Shown: positions 36,653 to 47,771 of the stretch, in pieces
How positions within the stretch are numbered: the stretch's first letter is position 1
Layout of the letters: each line of letters starts with the position of its first letter
NCBI GenBank assembly: GCA_945833885.1
Contig: CAMAFY010000004.1
Coordinates: 1-64,000 of the forward strand
DNA from: an uncultured Bacteroidales bacterium
Lineage (GTDB): Bacteria; Bacteroidota; Bacteroidia; Bacteroidales; Bacteroidaceae
DNA: 64,000 nucleotides
Direction: 5' to 3'
Notes under the pieces: model-generated
What the model was told of the DNA's origin: nothing
Seen by the model: the letters and a program-made list of their open reading frames with translations, nothing else
The model's database searches: none
Program-made: the position numbers and the translations under genes

Positions 36653-37549
36653 ATGATTCAACTCAGAAATTCCTTCCTAACCGCCACCATTAAGGAGCAT
36701 GGTGCCGAACTTTGCAGTTTGAAGTCCTCCGGACGAGAATATCTTTGGCAGGCAAATCCTGAATTTTGGGCGCGACACAGTCCTGTTTTATTCCCGATTG
36801 TCGGTAGTGTTTACGACAAACAATTCCGTGTTGACGGCACTGTCTACCCCATGGGGCAGCATGGTTTTGCCCGAGATACCGAATTTGAGGTTGTCTGTCA
36901 CAGCGATGATGAGGCGTGGTTCCGCCTGAAAAGCGATGATTCCACGCGTTCCGCTTTTCCGTTTGACTTCTGTCTTGAAATCGGATACCGCCTTGAAGGC
37001 AAGTCGATTCGCGTAATGTGGCGTGTGGAGAACCCGTCAAAGGACACGGTTTTGCCGTTCCAAATCGGTGCCCATCCCGCATTTTACTGGCCGGTTCACG
37101 CTGATGATGATGAGCGTCGCGGCTATTTTGCCTTTACTTTGACACAACCCCATGCGACATCTCCCATACTAACGAGCAGAAAACTCGCCGGCAAGGGCTG
37201 TGTTGACCCCGAAGAGACGTTCGAAGTTCCGCTTGATGAGCAGCAGATGCTTCCACTTTCAGCCAACACCTTTGACTCTTTTGACACAATCATCCTTGAA
37301 AGTAGCCAAGTAAGCCGTGTTGCCCTTTGTGATGTCGAACGTCGTCCGATGCTTCAGTTGTCGTTTTCGTCGCCGCTTGTCGGACTTTGGTCCCCTCCTG
37401 GCAAACGTGCTCCCTTTGTTTGCATTGAACCCTGGTACGGACGTTGCGACAAATATGGTTTTGAAGGCGAATTCGCCCAGCGTGATTGCATGAATCATCT
37501 GGATGCAGGACAGACGTTTGTTGCACATTATACTATAGAAATTCTTTGA
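36653..37549 (+). CDS. Aldose 1-epimerase-like protein (LacX/YihR type)
   Basis: A 298-residue cytoplasmic protein of the mutarotase superfamily, but of the short LacX type and distinct from the galM at the left of the window. MIQLRNSFLTATIKEHGAELCSLK, GREYLWQANPEFW, RHSPVLFPIVGS and a conserved histidine in GQHGFARD are characteristic, together with a C-terminal ICIEPWYG-like phrase (VCIEPWYGRCDKYG). It probably epimerises a hexose or sugar phosphate. It is co-transcribed with the MFS gene and overlaps the following acyltransferase. Confidence 0.87.
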   Translation: MIQLRNSFLTATIKEHGAELCSLKSSGREYLWQANPEFWARHSPVLFPIVGSVYDKQFRVDGTVYPMGQHGFARDTEFEVVCHSDDEAWFRLKSDDSTRSAFPFDFCLEIGYRLEGKSIRVMWRVENPSKDTVLPFQIGAHPAFYWPVHADDDERRGYFAFTLTQPHATSPILTSRKLAGKGCVDPEETFEVPLDEQQMLPLSANTFDSFDTIILESSQVSRVALCDVERRPMLQLSFSSPLVGLWSPPGKRAPFVCIEPWYGRCDKYGFEGEFAQRDCMNHLDAGQTFVAHYTIEIL

Positions 37550-38616
37550 AAGACCGGATCTTACTCCTTGATTATGCCCGTATAGGCGCTGCATTTCTTG
37601 TCATTTTCGGTCATCTCTACGACCCTTCCCCAGAGAATACGTTGCGGATTTTCATCTATCAGTTCCATATGCCACTCTTTTTTGTCGTAAGTGGCATGTT
37701 GCATCGTTCGAAATCCTTAGGGTATTTGGCAAGGAAATTGTTGTGGCCTGTTGTCGTTTTTGTGTGGTTTTACTACCTTTTGGTCTATCCTCTCTACCAT
37801 TTTCATATATGGGAAGGCGGCACATCCACACAAGAATGTGAATTTGGAGCATTCCTTATAGCCACATGTTCCGACATCGTTGGCTACTTTGTAGATAACA
37901 AAGGTTTGGGACCGTCATGGTTTATTATCGCACTCTTTTATATAAAGGCCCTTTGTTATTTTGCCGAGCACGGAGCAAGTTACTGCAAAAGAGCGCTCCC
38001 GCAATGTTTTTCCACCAGGTTCCTTGAAGCCGTTATTCTGCTTTTGCTTTGGTGTATATGCCTGTATTTGCCCGAAATCTACGGCAAATCCTGTGGCTAT
38101 CACGGGTGGAGGAATGTTGGTTATGTGGGAAATGCGGTCATGGCTATGCCGTATTATCTCTTAGGACGCTGGTTCATCCAACGTCTCTCCATTGTGGAAA
38201 CCTTCTTCGCATCCCGTCCTTTCGCATCTCTTTTAGGGGCGTTCGTTATGGCGGGTATTGTATCTTTGGCGGTACATTACAATGGCGGCATTTCCATGTT
38301 CTGCATTCTCTTTGGTCATCAACCGTTCCCATATAATATGATCTGGTGTTATGCCAGCGGAATCTGTGGCACCTGCATGATACTTTTTCTCAGTATGATG
38401 TTGCCCCGTACCCTGAATGACACATGGTTAAGGGCGGTGAATCTGTCCGCAACCTCGTTGATGGGAGTCGTCGGTTTCCAGTATTTCTTTTGCGAAGTCG
38501 TACGTCATACTATCGGACTTGAGCAACCTTATTTGTTGAGCATAGTACTTTCCCTTCTGATATATGCCATTTGCGTTCTGCTTTGGCGCATCTTCCAGAA
38601 GTTGCATATTCTATAA
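37546..38616 (+). CDS. Acyltransferase 3 family membrane protein
   Basis: A membrane O-acyltransferase of about 357 residues with around ten hydrophobic segments. It begins LKDRILLLDYARIGAAFLVIFGHLY, with the family histidine in FGHLY, then FHMPLFFVVSGMLH. Such enzymes acylate surface sugars or peptidoglycan. The ATG at 37486 lies inside the previous gene and gives an atypical start. A TTG at 37546 overlaps the upstream TGA (TTGA) and gives a family-like N-terminus, so I use it; translation is probably coupled. The acceptor is unknown. A hairpin terminator follows. Confidence 0.75.
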   Translation: MKDRILLLDYARIGAAFLVIFGHLYDPSPENTLRIFIYQFHMPLFFVVSGMLHRSKSLGYLARKLLWPVVVFVWFYYLLVYPLYHFHIWEGGTSTQECEFGAFLIATCSDIVGYFVDNKGLGPSWFIIALFYIKALCYFAEHGASYCKRALPQCFSTRFLEAVILLLLWCICLYLPEIYGKSCGYHGWRNVGYVGNAVMAMPYYLLGRWFIQRLSIVETFFASRPFASLLGAFVMAGIVSLAVHYNGGISMFCILFGHQPFPYNMIWCYASGICGTCMILFLSMMLPRTLNDTWLRAVNLSATSLMGVVGFQYFFCEVVRHTIGLEQPYLLSIVLSLLIYAICVLLWRIFQKLHIL

Positions 38617-38657
38617 TGAAGCGTAAAGGCTTGGAAAACATACAAGATTAAACAATG

Positions 38658-38718
38658 AAAGCCGCACTGCTTGAACACCCTTCATACTGGGGGGCTTTGC
38701 AGTGCGGCTTTCTATTTG
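38658..38718. terminator. Bidirectional hairpin terminator
   Basis: AAAGCCGCACTGC pairs with GCAGTGCGGCTTT across a loop of about 28 nt, followed by CTATTTG. It separates the acyltransferase (plus) from the Spy-like gene (minus). Confidence 0.8.
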
Positions 38719-38732
38719 TTGTAGTTTAATGT

Positions 38733-39209
38733 TTATTTGCGGTGTTGTCCTTTGTTTGATCGTTGTCCTCGGTGTTCGCCATAGGCCTTCTTCTCTCCAC
38801 GTCTGTGGGATTCTTTGGCTCGTTTGGCACGTTCTTGGATGTCGTTTTCCACCTTGTAGAAGTTCTCCACTTGGTTTCCGCTGAGAACTTTGCTGAATTT
38901 GTCCAAGTATTTAAGGCGAATTTCCTGAAGTTTCTCTTGGCGTTTCAGACGCATTTTCGTGCGTTCAACACTGTTCTTGCTATCTTTTTCAACGCGATAC
39001 TTCGTCCATGTCTTACGCATCTCTTCGTCATAGGCCTTATAGATGGGGAGAAACTTCTCCTTTTGTTCTGCAGTCAGTTGAAGGCGTTCGCACATTTCTT
39101 TTGCTTTTGCTTCAAAGAAACGCTCCTGAACATCCGGATTCTGTGGTCTTTGCGCGGCCATAGGGAGGCAGAACACAAGAGATAATATAAGAATAAGATA
39201 GTGTTTCAT
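38733..39209 (-). CDS. Spy/CpxP/CnrX-like periplasmic protein
   Basis: A 158-residue exported protein. A signal peptide ends near residue 19 (LPMAAQ). The rest is charged and helical with repeated LxxEQxxxFxxIYxxYxEEM and NFYKVEND-like spacing, as in periplasmic Spy, CpxP or heavy-metal-sensing CnrX proteins. The tail is very basic. It is third behind an ECF sigma factor and a single-pass membrane protein on the same strand. That suggests a stress-sensing or chaperone protein in the same regulon. Confidence 0.68.
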   Translation of the reverse strand: MKHYLILILSLVFCLPMAAQRPQNPDVQERFFEAKAKEMCERLQLTAEQKEKFLPIYKAYDEEMRKTWTKYRVEKDSKNSVERTKMRLKRQEKLQEIRLKYLDKFSKVLSGNQVENFYKVENDIQERAKRAKESHRRGEKKAYGEHRGQRSNKGQHRK

Positions 39210-39299
39210 ATTTATTTCCTTGATTGTTTTTGATATTTTCCTTGATCGTGACGTTGCGATATAACGCCATAATTTTATCAGAATGCCATGCCTCTGAAC

Positions 39300-39662
39300 T
39301 TAGTATTCCGGCACATCCTCAATGTCGTATACGACTAATTGTTGCGCCTCTTCGTCGGTAATCTGTGCCAAATAGGTTTCTACAGGGCTCATCTTCTCGG
39401 CCTTGGGACTGATTTCCCCCATATCCGTCTGTTGTGAAATCTGTTCTTCTATGTCATACATGTGGCGGATTCCCCAGGTAAGTGCAACACCTGCGACAAT
39501 AATTACGGCAGCGGCAGCGGAAATGATGCGTCGTCGAAGTTGCAGACTTCGGTGTCGGCCTGCAGATTCGGCAATGGCTTTATCCGTACAGCGCTGTACA
39601 AGTTGATGAATATATTCGTCGCTTTCCACGAAAGAGTGTCGACTTCGATTAGAGTTTATCAT
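39300..39662 (-). CDS. Putative single-pass anti-sigma factor
   Basis: A 120-residue protein with a cytosolic N-terminus (residues 1-43, basic), one membrane segment (about 44-65: RIISAAAAVIIVAGVALTW) and an acidic periplasmic tail. It overlaps the upstream ECF sigma gene by 14 bp, so translation is likely coupled, as is usual for sigma/anti-sigma pairs. The sequence has no recognised anti-sigma domain, so the assignment rests on topology and context. Confidence 0.6.
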   Translation of the reverse strand: MINSNRSRHSFVESDEYIHQLVQRCTDKAIAESAGRHRSLQLRRRIISAAAAVIIVAGVALTWGIRHMYDIEEQISQQTDMGEISPKAEKMSPVETYLAQITDEEAQQLVVYDIEDVPEY

Positions 39663-40212
39663 GATTTTCGGTGATGAATTGTTTTACTCGTTCCACAGCA
39701 TAGTGGTAATTGGTTTTAAGAGTACCGATATTCTTGCCTGTAATTTCCGATATTTGCTGATAATTCATTGCATCAAAGTAGCGGAGGTTAAAGACTATTC
39801 GCTGTTGGGTGGGGAGTTTCAGAAGTGCTTCCTGCAAGAGTCTTTCCGCATCATCAGCACTCCTGGTATCCTCGCTCTGAATTTTAGAGAGCAGGATGGG
39901 GTTAACATCATCGATACTTTGGAAGAATTTCGTCTGTCGGCGGAGATACATAAGCGCTTCATTAAGAGCAATTTTGAAAATCCACGCTTTAAGTTGTGTG
40001 GCATCGCCCTTAAATGACGTCAGATGTGTGTAGATTTGAATAAATGTTTCCTGCAAAACGTCTTCCGCATCGTCGTGTCCAATGACAACACGTCGGATAT
40101 GTCGATAAAGCGCTTCGCCATAAGTGGCGGTAAGCAGTCGGAACCCCTTTTCCTCTTCTCCCTTGCAGCACAGCATCTTCAGCAGGTTATCGTCAGTGTT
40201 GCTGTTGGGCAT
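39649..40212 (-). CDS. ECF-type RNA polymerase sigma factor
   Basis: A 187-residue sigma-70 family protein with only regions 2 and 4. Region 2 shows HDDAEDVLQETFIQIYTHLTSF and AWIFKIALNEALMYLRRQ. Region 4 shows LLKLPTQQRIVFNLRYFDAMNYQQISEITGKNIGTLKTNYHYAVERVKQ, a helix-turn-helix. It probably directs a small stress regulon that may include its own operon, with an anti-sigma-like gene overlapping downstream and a Spy-like gene after it. No own promoter could be called confidently upstream. Confidence 0.92.
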   Translation of the reverse strand: MPNSNTDDNLLKMLCCKGEEEKGFRLLTATYGEALYRHIRRVVIGHDDAEDVLQETFIQIYTHLTSFKGDATQLKAWIFKIALNEALMYLRRQTKFFQSIDDVNPILLSKIQSEDTRSADDAERLLQEALLKLPTQQRIVFNLRYFDAMNYQQISEITGKNIGTLKTNYHYAVERVKQFITENHDKL

Positions 40213-40365
40213 GGTAGGTAATGCGTTTGTTGTTATCTGTACTAAAGATTGTAGTTTTCACCAAAAGTTAAAAACATACTCATCCTTTTTTCGAAATAAT
40301 CTATCGGTATGTCCTGTCCTTCCAATATATAATGACCGGATAAGATAAACCCTATAGGTGCACTT

Positions 40366-42498
<2,133 letters not shown>

Positions 42499-42518
42499 TT
42501 AATGAGGATTTGTCTGTG

Positions 42519-42526
42519 CAAATTTA
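42519..42526 (-). promoter_or_regulatory. -7 box upstream of ligA
   Basis: The minus strand reads TAAATTTG followed by C, 33 bp before the ligA start codon. No good -33 TTTG is seen. Confidence 0.5.
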
Positions 42527-42561
42527 CATGAATCTTGCCGTATTTTGTGTGTCATGGAGTA

Positions 42562-42800
42562 AAAAACTGCCGATGAAATCCTGTTTGTTCTCTGTGAATT
42601 TCGCTCTAAAGACCGAATTGGCAGACAAATTTCACTATGAATTCATCGTCTTTTCCACGATAAATGCCTTCGTTTTTCCGAACGCTGACAGACTACATGC
42701 CGTTTTCTTCAGCATTATGACTGTATCCCTGATTTCCAAGCATCTTTATCATTTGATTCTAAATTACGGACAAATGCTACAGAATTTCAATGAAAATCCA
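42562..42800. repeat. Possible decayed 22-bp array G
   Basis: One good unit starts at 42562 (AAAAACTGCCGATG). Several following stretches keep A/T tracts and CCG at about 22-bp steps with drift. The signal is weaker than in the other arrays and may be chance. No gene is seen across the 472-bp gap. Confidence 0.35.
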
Positions 42801-42832
42801 GCAAAGCACCGGGGTTTGAACGCATTTATTCT

Positions 42833-42840
42833 TAATTTTG
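42833..42840 (+). promoter_or_regulatory. -7 box upstream of the flavin reductase
   Basis: TAATTTTG followed by C lies 119 bp before the flavodoxin-family gene. The only nearby TTTG is 14 bp away, too close for the usual spacing. Confidence 0.4.
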
Positions 42841-42958
42841 CCCAAGGACTTTCAAAACTCAGCCATTATTCATCCGAAATTCAAAGAACTTTTGGCCTGC
42901 ACATGACGGAAAAAAGCAATTGCAGGTTCTACTTTTTTCCATAGAAACGATATAAAAT

Positions 42959-43543
42959 ATGAAGATACTTATTCTGAATGCAAGCCCGCGTCCAAACGGG
43001 AATATCGCACAAATGCTTGAAACCATCCGCACTGAAGCAATCAATCAAGGGGCAAACGTCACCATGGAACGCGTACAACAACTGTCAATTCGCCCATGTA
43101 TGGCGTGTATGAAGTGTCGTTCTACCGGAAATTGCGTGTTGCCAGAAGACGATGCTCAGCGCATTTTGGCTCTTATAACGGATTGCGATGCCCTCGTCAT
43201 CGGTGCTCCCTGTTATTGGGGCAACATTCCCGGTACGCTAAAGACGTTGTTCGACCGTATTGTTTACGGCATGATGGGCGAAAACAGCCTTGCTATTCCG
43301 CAGGCAATGCACAAAGGCAAGAAGGCAATCATTGTAAGTTCTTGCAGTACGATTTGGCCTTTTAACATTTTAGCCAACCAAACTCGCGGCGTTGTCAGGG
43401 CTTTGAAGGAAATTCTGGGGTGGAGCGGATTCAAAATCGTTGCAACCATTCAGAAAGGTGGCACATTACGTTACCCGGAGTTCAGAGAAAGTGACAGAAA
43501 AAAGTGTATTAAGGTCGTCAAAAAACTGAAAATCAGAAAGTAA
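42959..43543 (+). CDS. Flavodoxin-family NAD(P)H-dependent FMN reductase
   Basis: A 194-residue protein of the flavodoxin fold. The FMN phosphate loop is NASPRPNGNIAQM at residues 7-19. CMACMKCRSTGNC around residues 48-60 carries four cysteines in the spacing of iron-sulfur flavoproteins or related thiol-containing reductases. IGAPCYWGNIPGTLKTLFDR lines the isoalloxazine site. It probably reduces quinones, metals or disulfides. It lies before the thiol-redox cluster, separated by array F, so any functional link is only suggested by proximity. Confidence 0.85.
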   Translation: MKILILNASPRPNGNIAQMLETIRTEAINQGANVTMERVQQLSIRPCMACMKCRSTGNCVLPEDDAQRILALITDCDALVIGAPCYWGNIPGTLKTLFDRIVYGMMGENSLAIPQAMHKGKKAIIVSSCSTIWPFNILANQTRGVVRALKEILGWSGFKIVATIQKGGTLRYPEFRESDRKKCIKVVKKLKIRK

Positions 43544-43976
43544 ACCTTCATACTTAAACTTTTACTTTAAGGTGATTTCTATCATCAACCACCATCAGTC
43601 ACTCTTTCGATGTTTGCTCTTCGTTTCTGTATCTTTTGGAATCTTTTCGGCTAAATGCCTCCTTAAATACTCCATCATCCTCCAGTTCGGCATACAAACC
43701 ATGTTTGTCTCTGCAATGGTTCGTGGATGATTCATTCAGAAACGATGCCGGCACTGCACCTGTATTCGCGGATGTATTCTCTCGAAACTGAAGAATCTCA
43801 ATCAGAAACAGCAGATTTTTTGTCCGCATTTCAGGATTAAGCAATGAAAAACTTTGCAGACTGAATCCTTAAGATTTGCATGGAAGCAGTCTTGTAGCCA
43901 TATTCTAAAGCATACATTTCCATTGTTTTTCTTTCATGTATCGACGTTGCATATTAGCATCAAAAGAACATGGGAA
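43544..43976. other. Intergenic sequence left of array F
   Basis: About 430 bp without a convincing gene. A minus-strand frame at 43599-43844 encodes a polar 81-residue peptide with no recognisable family and no promoter; it is treated as chance. Confidence 0.4.
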
Positions 43977-44108
43977 AGAAACATCGGAACTTTCCATCAA
44001 AAAGTTCCGATGTTTGTGATGGAAAGTTCCGATGTTTGTGGCAGAAAGTACGGATGTTTTCAACACAAAGTTCCGCACTTTTTAAGAGAACTTTGCAAGT
44101 TTCTGAAA
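43977..44108. repeat. 22-bp tandem array F (6 units)
   Basis: Units start at 43977, 43999, 44021, 44043, 44065 and 44087. The second and third share AAAGTTCCGATGTTTGTG, and the fourth and fifth carry AAAGTACGGATGTTTT and AAAGTTCCGCACTTTTT. This is the most internally similar array in the window. It ends 140 bp before the promoter of the thioredoxin cluster. Confidence 0.82.
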
Positions 44109-44246
44109 ATCAACACAATAGTATTTTTTTGTAATCTCCCGTCATATCAGGAAAACTTTACAAACGATTCCATCGCTATAATCGATGTTTTCTTAATGAT
44201 TTTGGTGCATGAATAGATGCTGTCTATTATAATATAGAAAGAATCA

Positions 44247-44279
44247 TTTGTATCTCTATGAAAAGTATTCGTACCTTTG
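44247..44279 (+). promoter_or_regulatory. Consensus promoter of the thiol-redox cluster
   Basis: TTTG at 44247-44250 and TACCTTTG at 44272-44279 are 21 bp apart, within the Bacteroidetes consensus spacing. Transcription would start near 44286, giving a short leader of about 26 nt before the first thioredoxin. Confidence 0.75.
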
Positions 44280-44311
44280 CAGCGTCAAACCACTAAAACC
44301 AATAAACGAAT

Positions 44312-44608
44312 ATGGAAAATTTCAATGATATCATCAAAAGTGATAGTCTGATATTAGTAGACTTTTATGCCACATGGTGCGGACCTTGCAAGATGATGCA
44401 CCCGGTTTTGGAAGAATTAAAGCAGGATTTGGGTGATTCCATCCGCATCATTAAACTTGATGTTGACAAGAACGAAGCCCTCTCATCACGCTTTCGCATC
44501 CAGTCGGTACCGACACTTATGCTGTTCAAGAACGGAGAAATCCTATGGAGACAGAGCGGTGCAATGCGTCTGAACGACCTGAAAAACCTGATTGCACAGC
44601 ACACTTGA
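44312..44608 (+). CDS. Thioredoxin
   Basis: A 98-residue cytoplasmic thioredoxin that reduces protein disulfides. The active site WCGPC lies at residues 22-26 and the cis-proline is in QSVPTLMLFKNGE. It is first behind a consensus promoter in a co-directional cluster with a lipoprotein thioredoxin and a persulfide-type reductase, so it may serve sulfane-sulfur or thiol metabolism rather than general reduction. The distinction is inference. Confidence 0.93.
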   Translation: MENFNDIIKSDSLILVDFYATWCGPCKMMHPVLEELKQDLGDSIRIIKLDVDKNEALSSRFRIQSVPTLMLFKNGEILWRQSGAMRLNDLKNLIAQHT

Positions 44609-44737
44609 TGCCTCAAAGGTCGGTGCTTCAAAAATCAGTATCACACGTTTCTTCTGTGCACCATCCGATTATTCACGGCTCAGTTTCCTTATCTGTCGAC
44701 AAAGGATTCAGCCAATCAACCAAAAAACGATTAAATA

Positions 44738-45199
44738 ATGTCTGCGAATTTATTGTTTCGATTCTTGTTGCTCATTGGTCTTTTAGGCGCAATGTACCTA
44801 CTCATCAGTTGCGGAAGCAAATGTAGTTCAAGCACTTCATCAAGTTCTGATTCTACTTTAACCGATAATGGCAAACCTGCTGGTGCATTGACAATTAGCA
44901 ATGAGCAGCAGTTTGATGAAGCCATCAGCGCAGAAGGACTGACCCTGGTGGATTTTTATGCCACATGGTGCGGACCTTGCAAAGTCATGCATCCAGTCTT
45001 GGACGAGATAAGCAAGGAATGTGCAACTGATGTAAGGGTGATAAAAGTTGATGTTGATGCCCAGGGAATGCTGGCAGGAATCTACAGAATCCAGTCCATT
45101 CCCACACTCATTCTGTTTAAGAACGGGGAAGTGATATGGCGTCAGAGCGGACTTGTTTCAAAAGGAACGCTGATAGAACTCATCGAAACCTACAAATAA
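44738..45199 (+). CDS. Lipoprotein thioredoxin
   Basis: A 153-residue exported thioredoxin. The N-terminal hydrophobic segment ends in a lipobox LLISC with cysteine 25, so the protein should be lipid-anchored to the membrane facing the periplasm. A serine-rich linker (residues 26-45) leads to a thioredoxin domain with WCGPC and the cis-proline in QSIPTLILFKNGE. It is closely similar to the cytoplasmic thioredoxin just upstream, so the pair probably arose by duplication. It may relay reducing power across the membrane. Confidence 0.9.
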   Translation: MSANLLFRFLLLIGLLGAMYLLISCGSKCSSSTSSSSDSTLTDNGKPAGALTISNEQQFDEAISAEGLTLVDFYATWCGPCKVMHPVLDEISKECATDVRVIKVDVDAQGMLAGIYRIQSIPTLILFKNGEVIWRQSGLVSKGTLIELIETYK

Positions 45200-45305
45200 T
45201 ACTTTCAATTCAAATGCAGATAATCATCGCACCAATCAAGGTTTGCCATGAAATCTGCCATAAACGAAATTCATAATTTCCGCACATACCACAATAAAAT
45301 ATGCC

Positions 45306-47771
45306 ATGACGACAAATAAAAAGAGATACATCATAGTCGGTGGTGTCGCTGGAGGAGCCACGGCTGCCGCACGCATCAGACGAATTACCGAGGATGCAGA
45401 AATCATTCTTTTGGAAAAAGGCAAATATATTTCCTATGCCAACTGTGGGCTTCCTTATTATATTGGAGGAGTAATAGAGGAACGCGAGCGTCTTTTTGTA
45501 CAGACTCCAGAAGCCTTTGGTAAACGATTCAACATCGATGTCCGCACGGAAAACGAAGTAATAGCCATTGATGCAGAACAAAGACAGGTGAAAATCAGGA
45601 CTTCGAACGGAGATGTCTACACTGAAACATACGACAAACTCCTGCTTTCACCCGGAGCATCACCTGTTATTCCTCCGATAAAAGGGATTGAAAGTGAGGG
45701 CATTTTTACGCTGCGCAACGTAAAAGACACCGACCGAATCAAGGCTTTTATGACAGGACACCGCGTACAACGTGCCGTTATTGTCGGAGGCGGATTCATC
45801 GGACTTGAGATGGCGGAAAACCTGAAGCACGCAGGTGTGGACGTCGCAGTCGTGGAAATGGCACCTCAAGTCATGGGACCCATTGACTATTCGATGGCTG
45901 CTCTCGTGCACGAACATCTGCAAAATCACCATGTAAAACTTTATCTTGAACAGACCGTTGACGGTTTTTCGCGAGATGAAGACGGACTGACTGTGAACTT
46001 TGTATCGGGTATTTCTCTCAAAACCGACATGGTTTTGCTGAGCATAGGCGTAAGGGCTGAGACACGATTGGCGCAGGATGCAGGTCTGAAACTTGGCGAA
46101 ATGCGTGGAATATGGGTGAACGAATACTTGCAGACATCAGAAGAAAACATCTACGCCGTGGGTGATGCCATAGAGTATCCTCATCCTATTACAGGAAAAC
46201 CTTGGTTAAACTTTTTGGCAGGACCTGCCAATCGTCAGGCTCGCATTGTGGCCGACAACATGGTTCTCGGCAATCAGGTGAAATATGAGGGGGCAATTGG
46301 CACTTCTATTGCCAAGGTTTTCGACCTGACCGTCGCATCAACGGGACTTCCTGCCAAGCGACTGAAGCAGATGAATGTCCCATATCTAAGTGCAACTATC
46401 CACAGTGGTTCACACGCAGGCTACTATCCTGGAAGTCTGCAAATGGACATTAAGATCACATTCTCCCCAACTGACGGACGACTTTATGGGGCACAGATAG
46501 TAGGATTTGACGGCGTTGACAAAAGAATTGACCAATATGCGCTTGTCATTAAACAGGGCGGAACGGTTGAAACCTTGACACGTTTGGAACATGCTTACGC
46601 ACCTCCCTTCTCCTCAGCAAAGGACCCTGTGGCAATTTCCGGCTATGTTGCCTGCAACATTCTCAGTGGAAAAATGTCGCCCATCTACTGGCGGGAAATG
46701 AAAAATGCGGACATTAGCAAGGTAACCTTGGTGGATGTACGCACTCCCGACGAATACTCTTTAGGGACAATCCCGGGTGCACTGAACATTCCTTTGGATA
46801 ATCTTAGGGAAAGACTCCCGGAAATTCCTCAAGAACGTCCGGTTTGGCTCTTCTGTGGAGTTGGCCTTCGCGGTTATCTTGCGTCAAATATCCTTAAGGG
46901 ATATGGCTATAAAGATGTCAGAAATCTGATAGGTGGCCTGAAAACCTTCAATGCTGCAACGGCAAAGGTACAGACACCAGAGGGCTTTGACTGCAAAGAC
47001 AAATCTGAAACCTGCAGTTTTTCATCCAATTCTCCAACAGAAAACATCATCAAGGTGGATGCCTGTGGCATACAATGCCCCGGTCCGATCCTCAAAATGA
47101 AACAAGCCATGGACAAACTTTCAGAAGGACAAAGGCTGGAAGTGCATGCTACGGATGCCGGATTCCCAAGAGACGCCGAAGCATGGTGCAGAACCACAGG
47201 AAACAGGTTCGTAGGAAAACGCTCGGAAGGCGGCACCCATATTGTTGAAATTGAAAAAGTTTTGCATTGCTCCACCGATCCATTGACACAAAGAAACGTG
47301 GAAAACGGCAAGACATTCATCCTTTTCAGTGATGATCTGGACAAGGCTCTTGCAACCTTTGTGCTTGCCAATGGTGCGGCTGCAACGGGGAAGAAGGTCA
47401 GTATCTTTTTTACTTTCTGGGGATTGAATGCCATAAAGAAAGTGCATAAACCAAAAGTAAAGAAGGACGTATTCGGACAAATGTTCTCGTGGATGCTGCC
47501 ATCCGATTCTACAAAACTTGCTCTTTCAAAGATGAATATGCTGGGCATCGGTGCGCGGATGATGCGTTATCTGATGAAGAAAAAGGGCGTAGACTCTTTG
47601 GAATCCCTGCGTCAGAAAGCCATTGATAACGGTGTAGAATTCATCGCTTGCCAAATGTCTATGGACGTTATGGGCGTAAAACGTGAGGAATTGCTCGACA
47701 ATGTCACCATAGGAGGTGTGGCTTCCTATATGGAACGTGCGGAACAGTCGAACGTCAACATCTTTATTTGA
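45306..47771 (+). CDS. CoA-disulfide/persulfide reductase fused to rhodanese, TusA-like and DsrE-like domains
   Basis: An 821-residue four-part protein. Residues 1 to about 450 form a FAD/NADH pyridine-nucleotide disulfide oxidoreductase: FAD loop GGVAGG at 12-17 and the single active-site Cys47 in SYANCGLPYY, as in CoA-disulfide reductases. A rhodanese domain follows (about 470-555) with Cys517 in LFCGVGLRGY. A TusA/SirA-like domain has Cys591 in CGIQCPGPI, and a DsrE/F-like domain (about 660-821) has a cysteine in EFIACQMSM. Together these suggest reduction and relay of sulfane sulfur (CoA persulfide or polysulfide) among cysteines. This architecture is known in some Bacteroidetes and Firmicutes. 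Confidence 0.88.
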   Translation: MTTNKKRYIIVGGVAGGATAAARIRRITEDAEIILLEKGKYISYANCGLPYYIGGVIEERERLFVQTPEAFGKRFNIDVRTENEVIAIDAEQRQVKIRTSNGDVYTETYDKLLLSPGASPVIPPIKGIESEGIFTLRNVKDTDRIKAFMTGHRVQRAVIVGGGFIGLEMAENLKHAGVDVAVVEMAPQVMGPIDYSMAALVHEHLQNHHVKLYLEQTVDGFSRDEDGLTVNFVSGISLKTDMVLLSIGVRAETRLAQDAGLKLGEMRGIWVNEYLQTSEENIYAVGDAIEYPHPITGKPWLNFLAGPANRQARIVADNMVLGNQVKYEGAIGTSIAKVFDLTVASTGLPAKRLKQMNVPYLSATIHSGSHAGYYPGSLQMDIKITFSPTDGRLYGAQIVGFDGVDKRIDQYALVIKQGGTVETLTRLEHAYAPPFSSAKDPVAISGYVACNILSGKMSPIYWREMKNADISKVTLVDVRTPDEYSLGTIPGALNIPLDNLRERLPEIPQERPVWLFCGVGLRGYLASNILKGYGYKDVRNLIGGLKTFNAATAKVQTPEGFDCKDKSETCSFSSNSPTENIIKVDACGIQCPGPILKMKQAMDKLSEGQRLEVHATDAGFPRDAEAWCRTTGNRFVGKRSEGGTHIVEIEKVLHCSTDPLTQRNVENGKTFILFSDDLDKALATFVLANGAAATGKKVSIFFTFWGLNAIKKVHKPKVKKDVFGQMFSWMLPSDSTKLALSKMNMLGIGARMMRYLMKKKGVDSLESLRQKAIDNGVEFIACQMSMDVMGVKREELLDNVTIGGVASYMERAEQSNVNIFI

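Noticed and set aside
43599-43844. 81-residue minus-strand frame in the gap before array F
   Set aside because: No recognisable domain, no promoter and polar low-information composition; likely chance.
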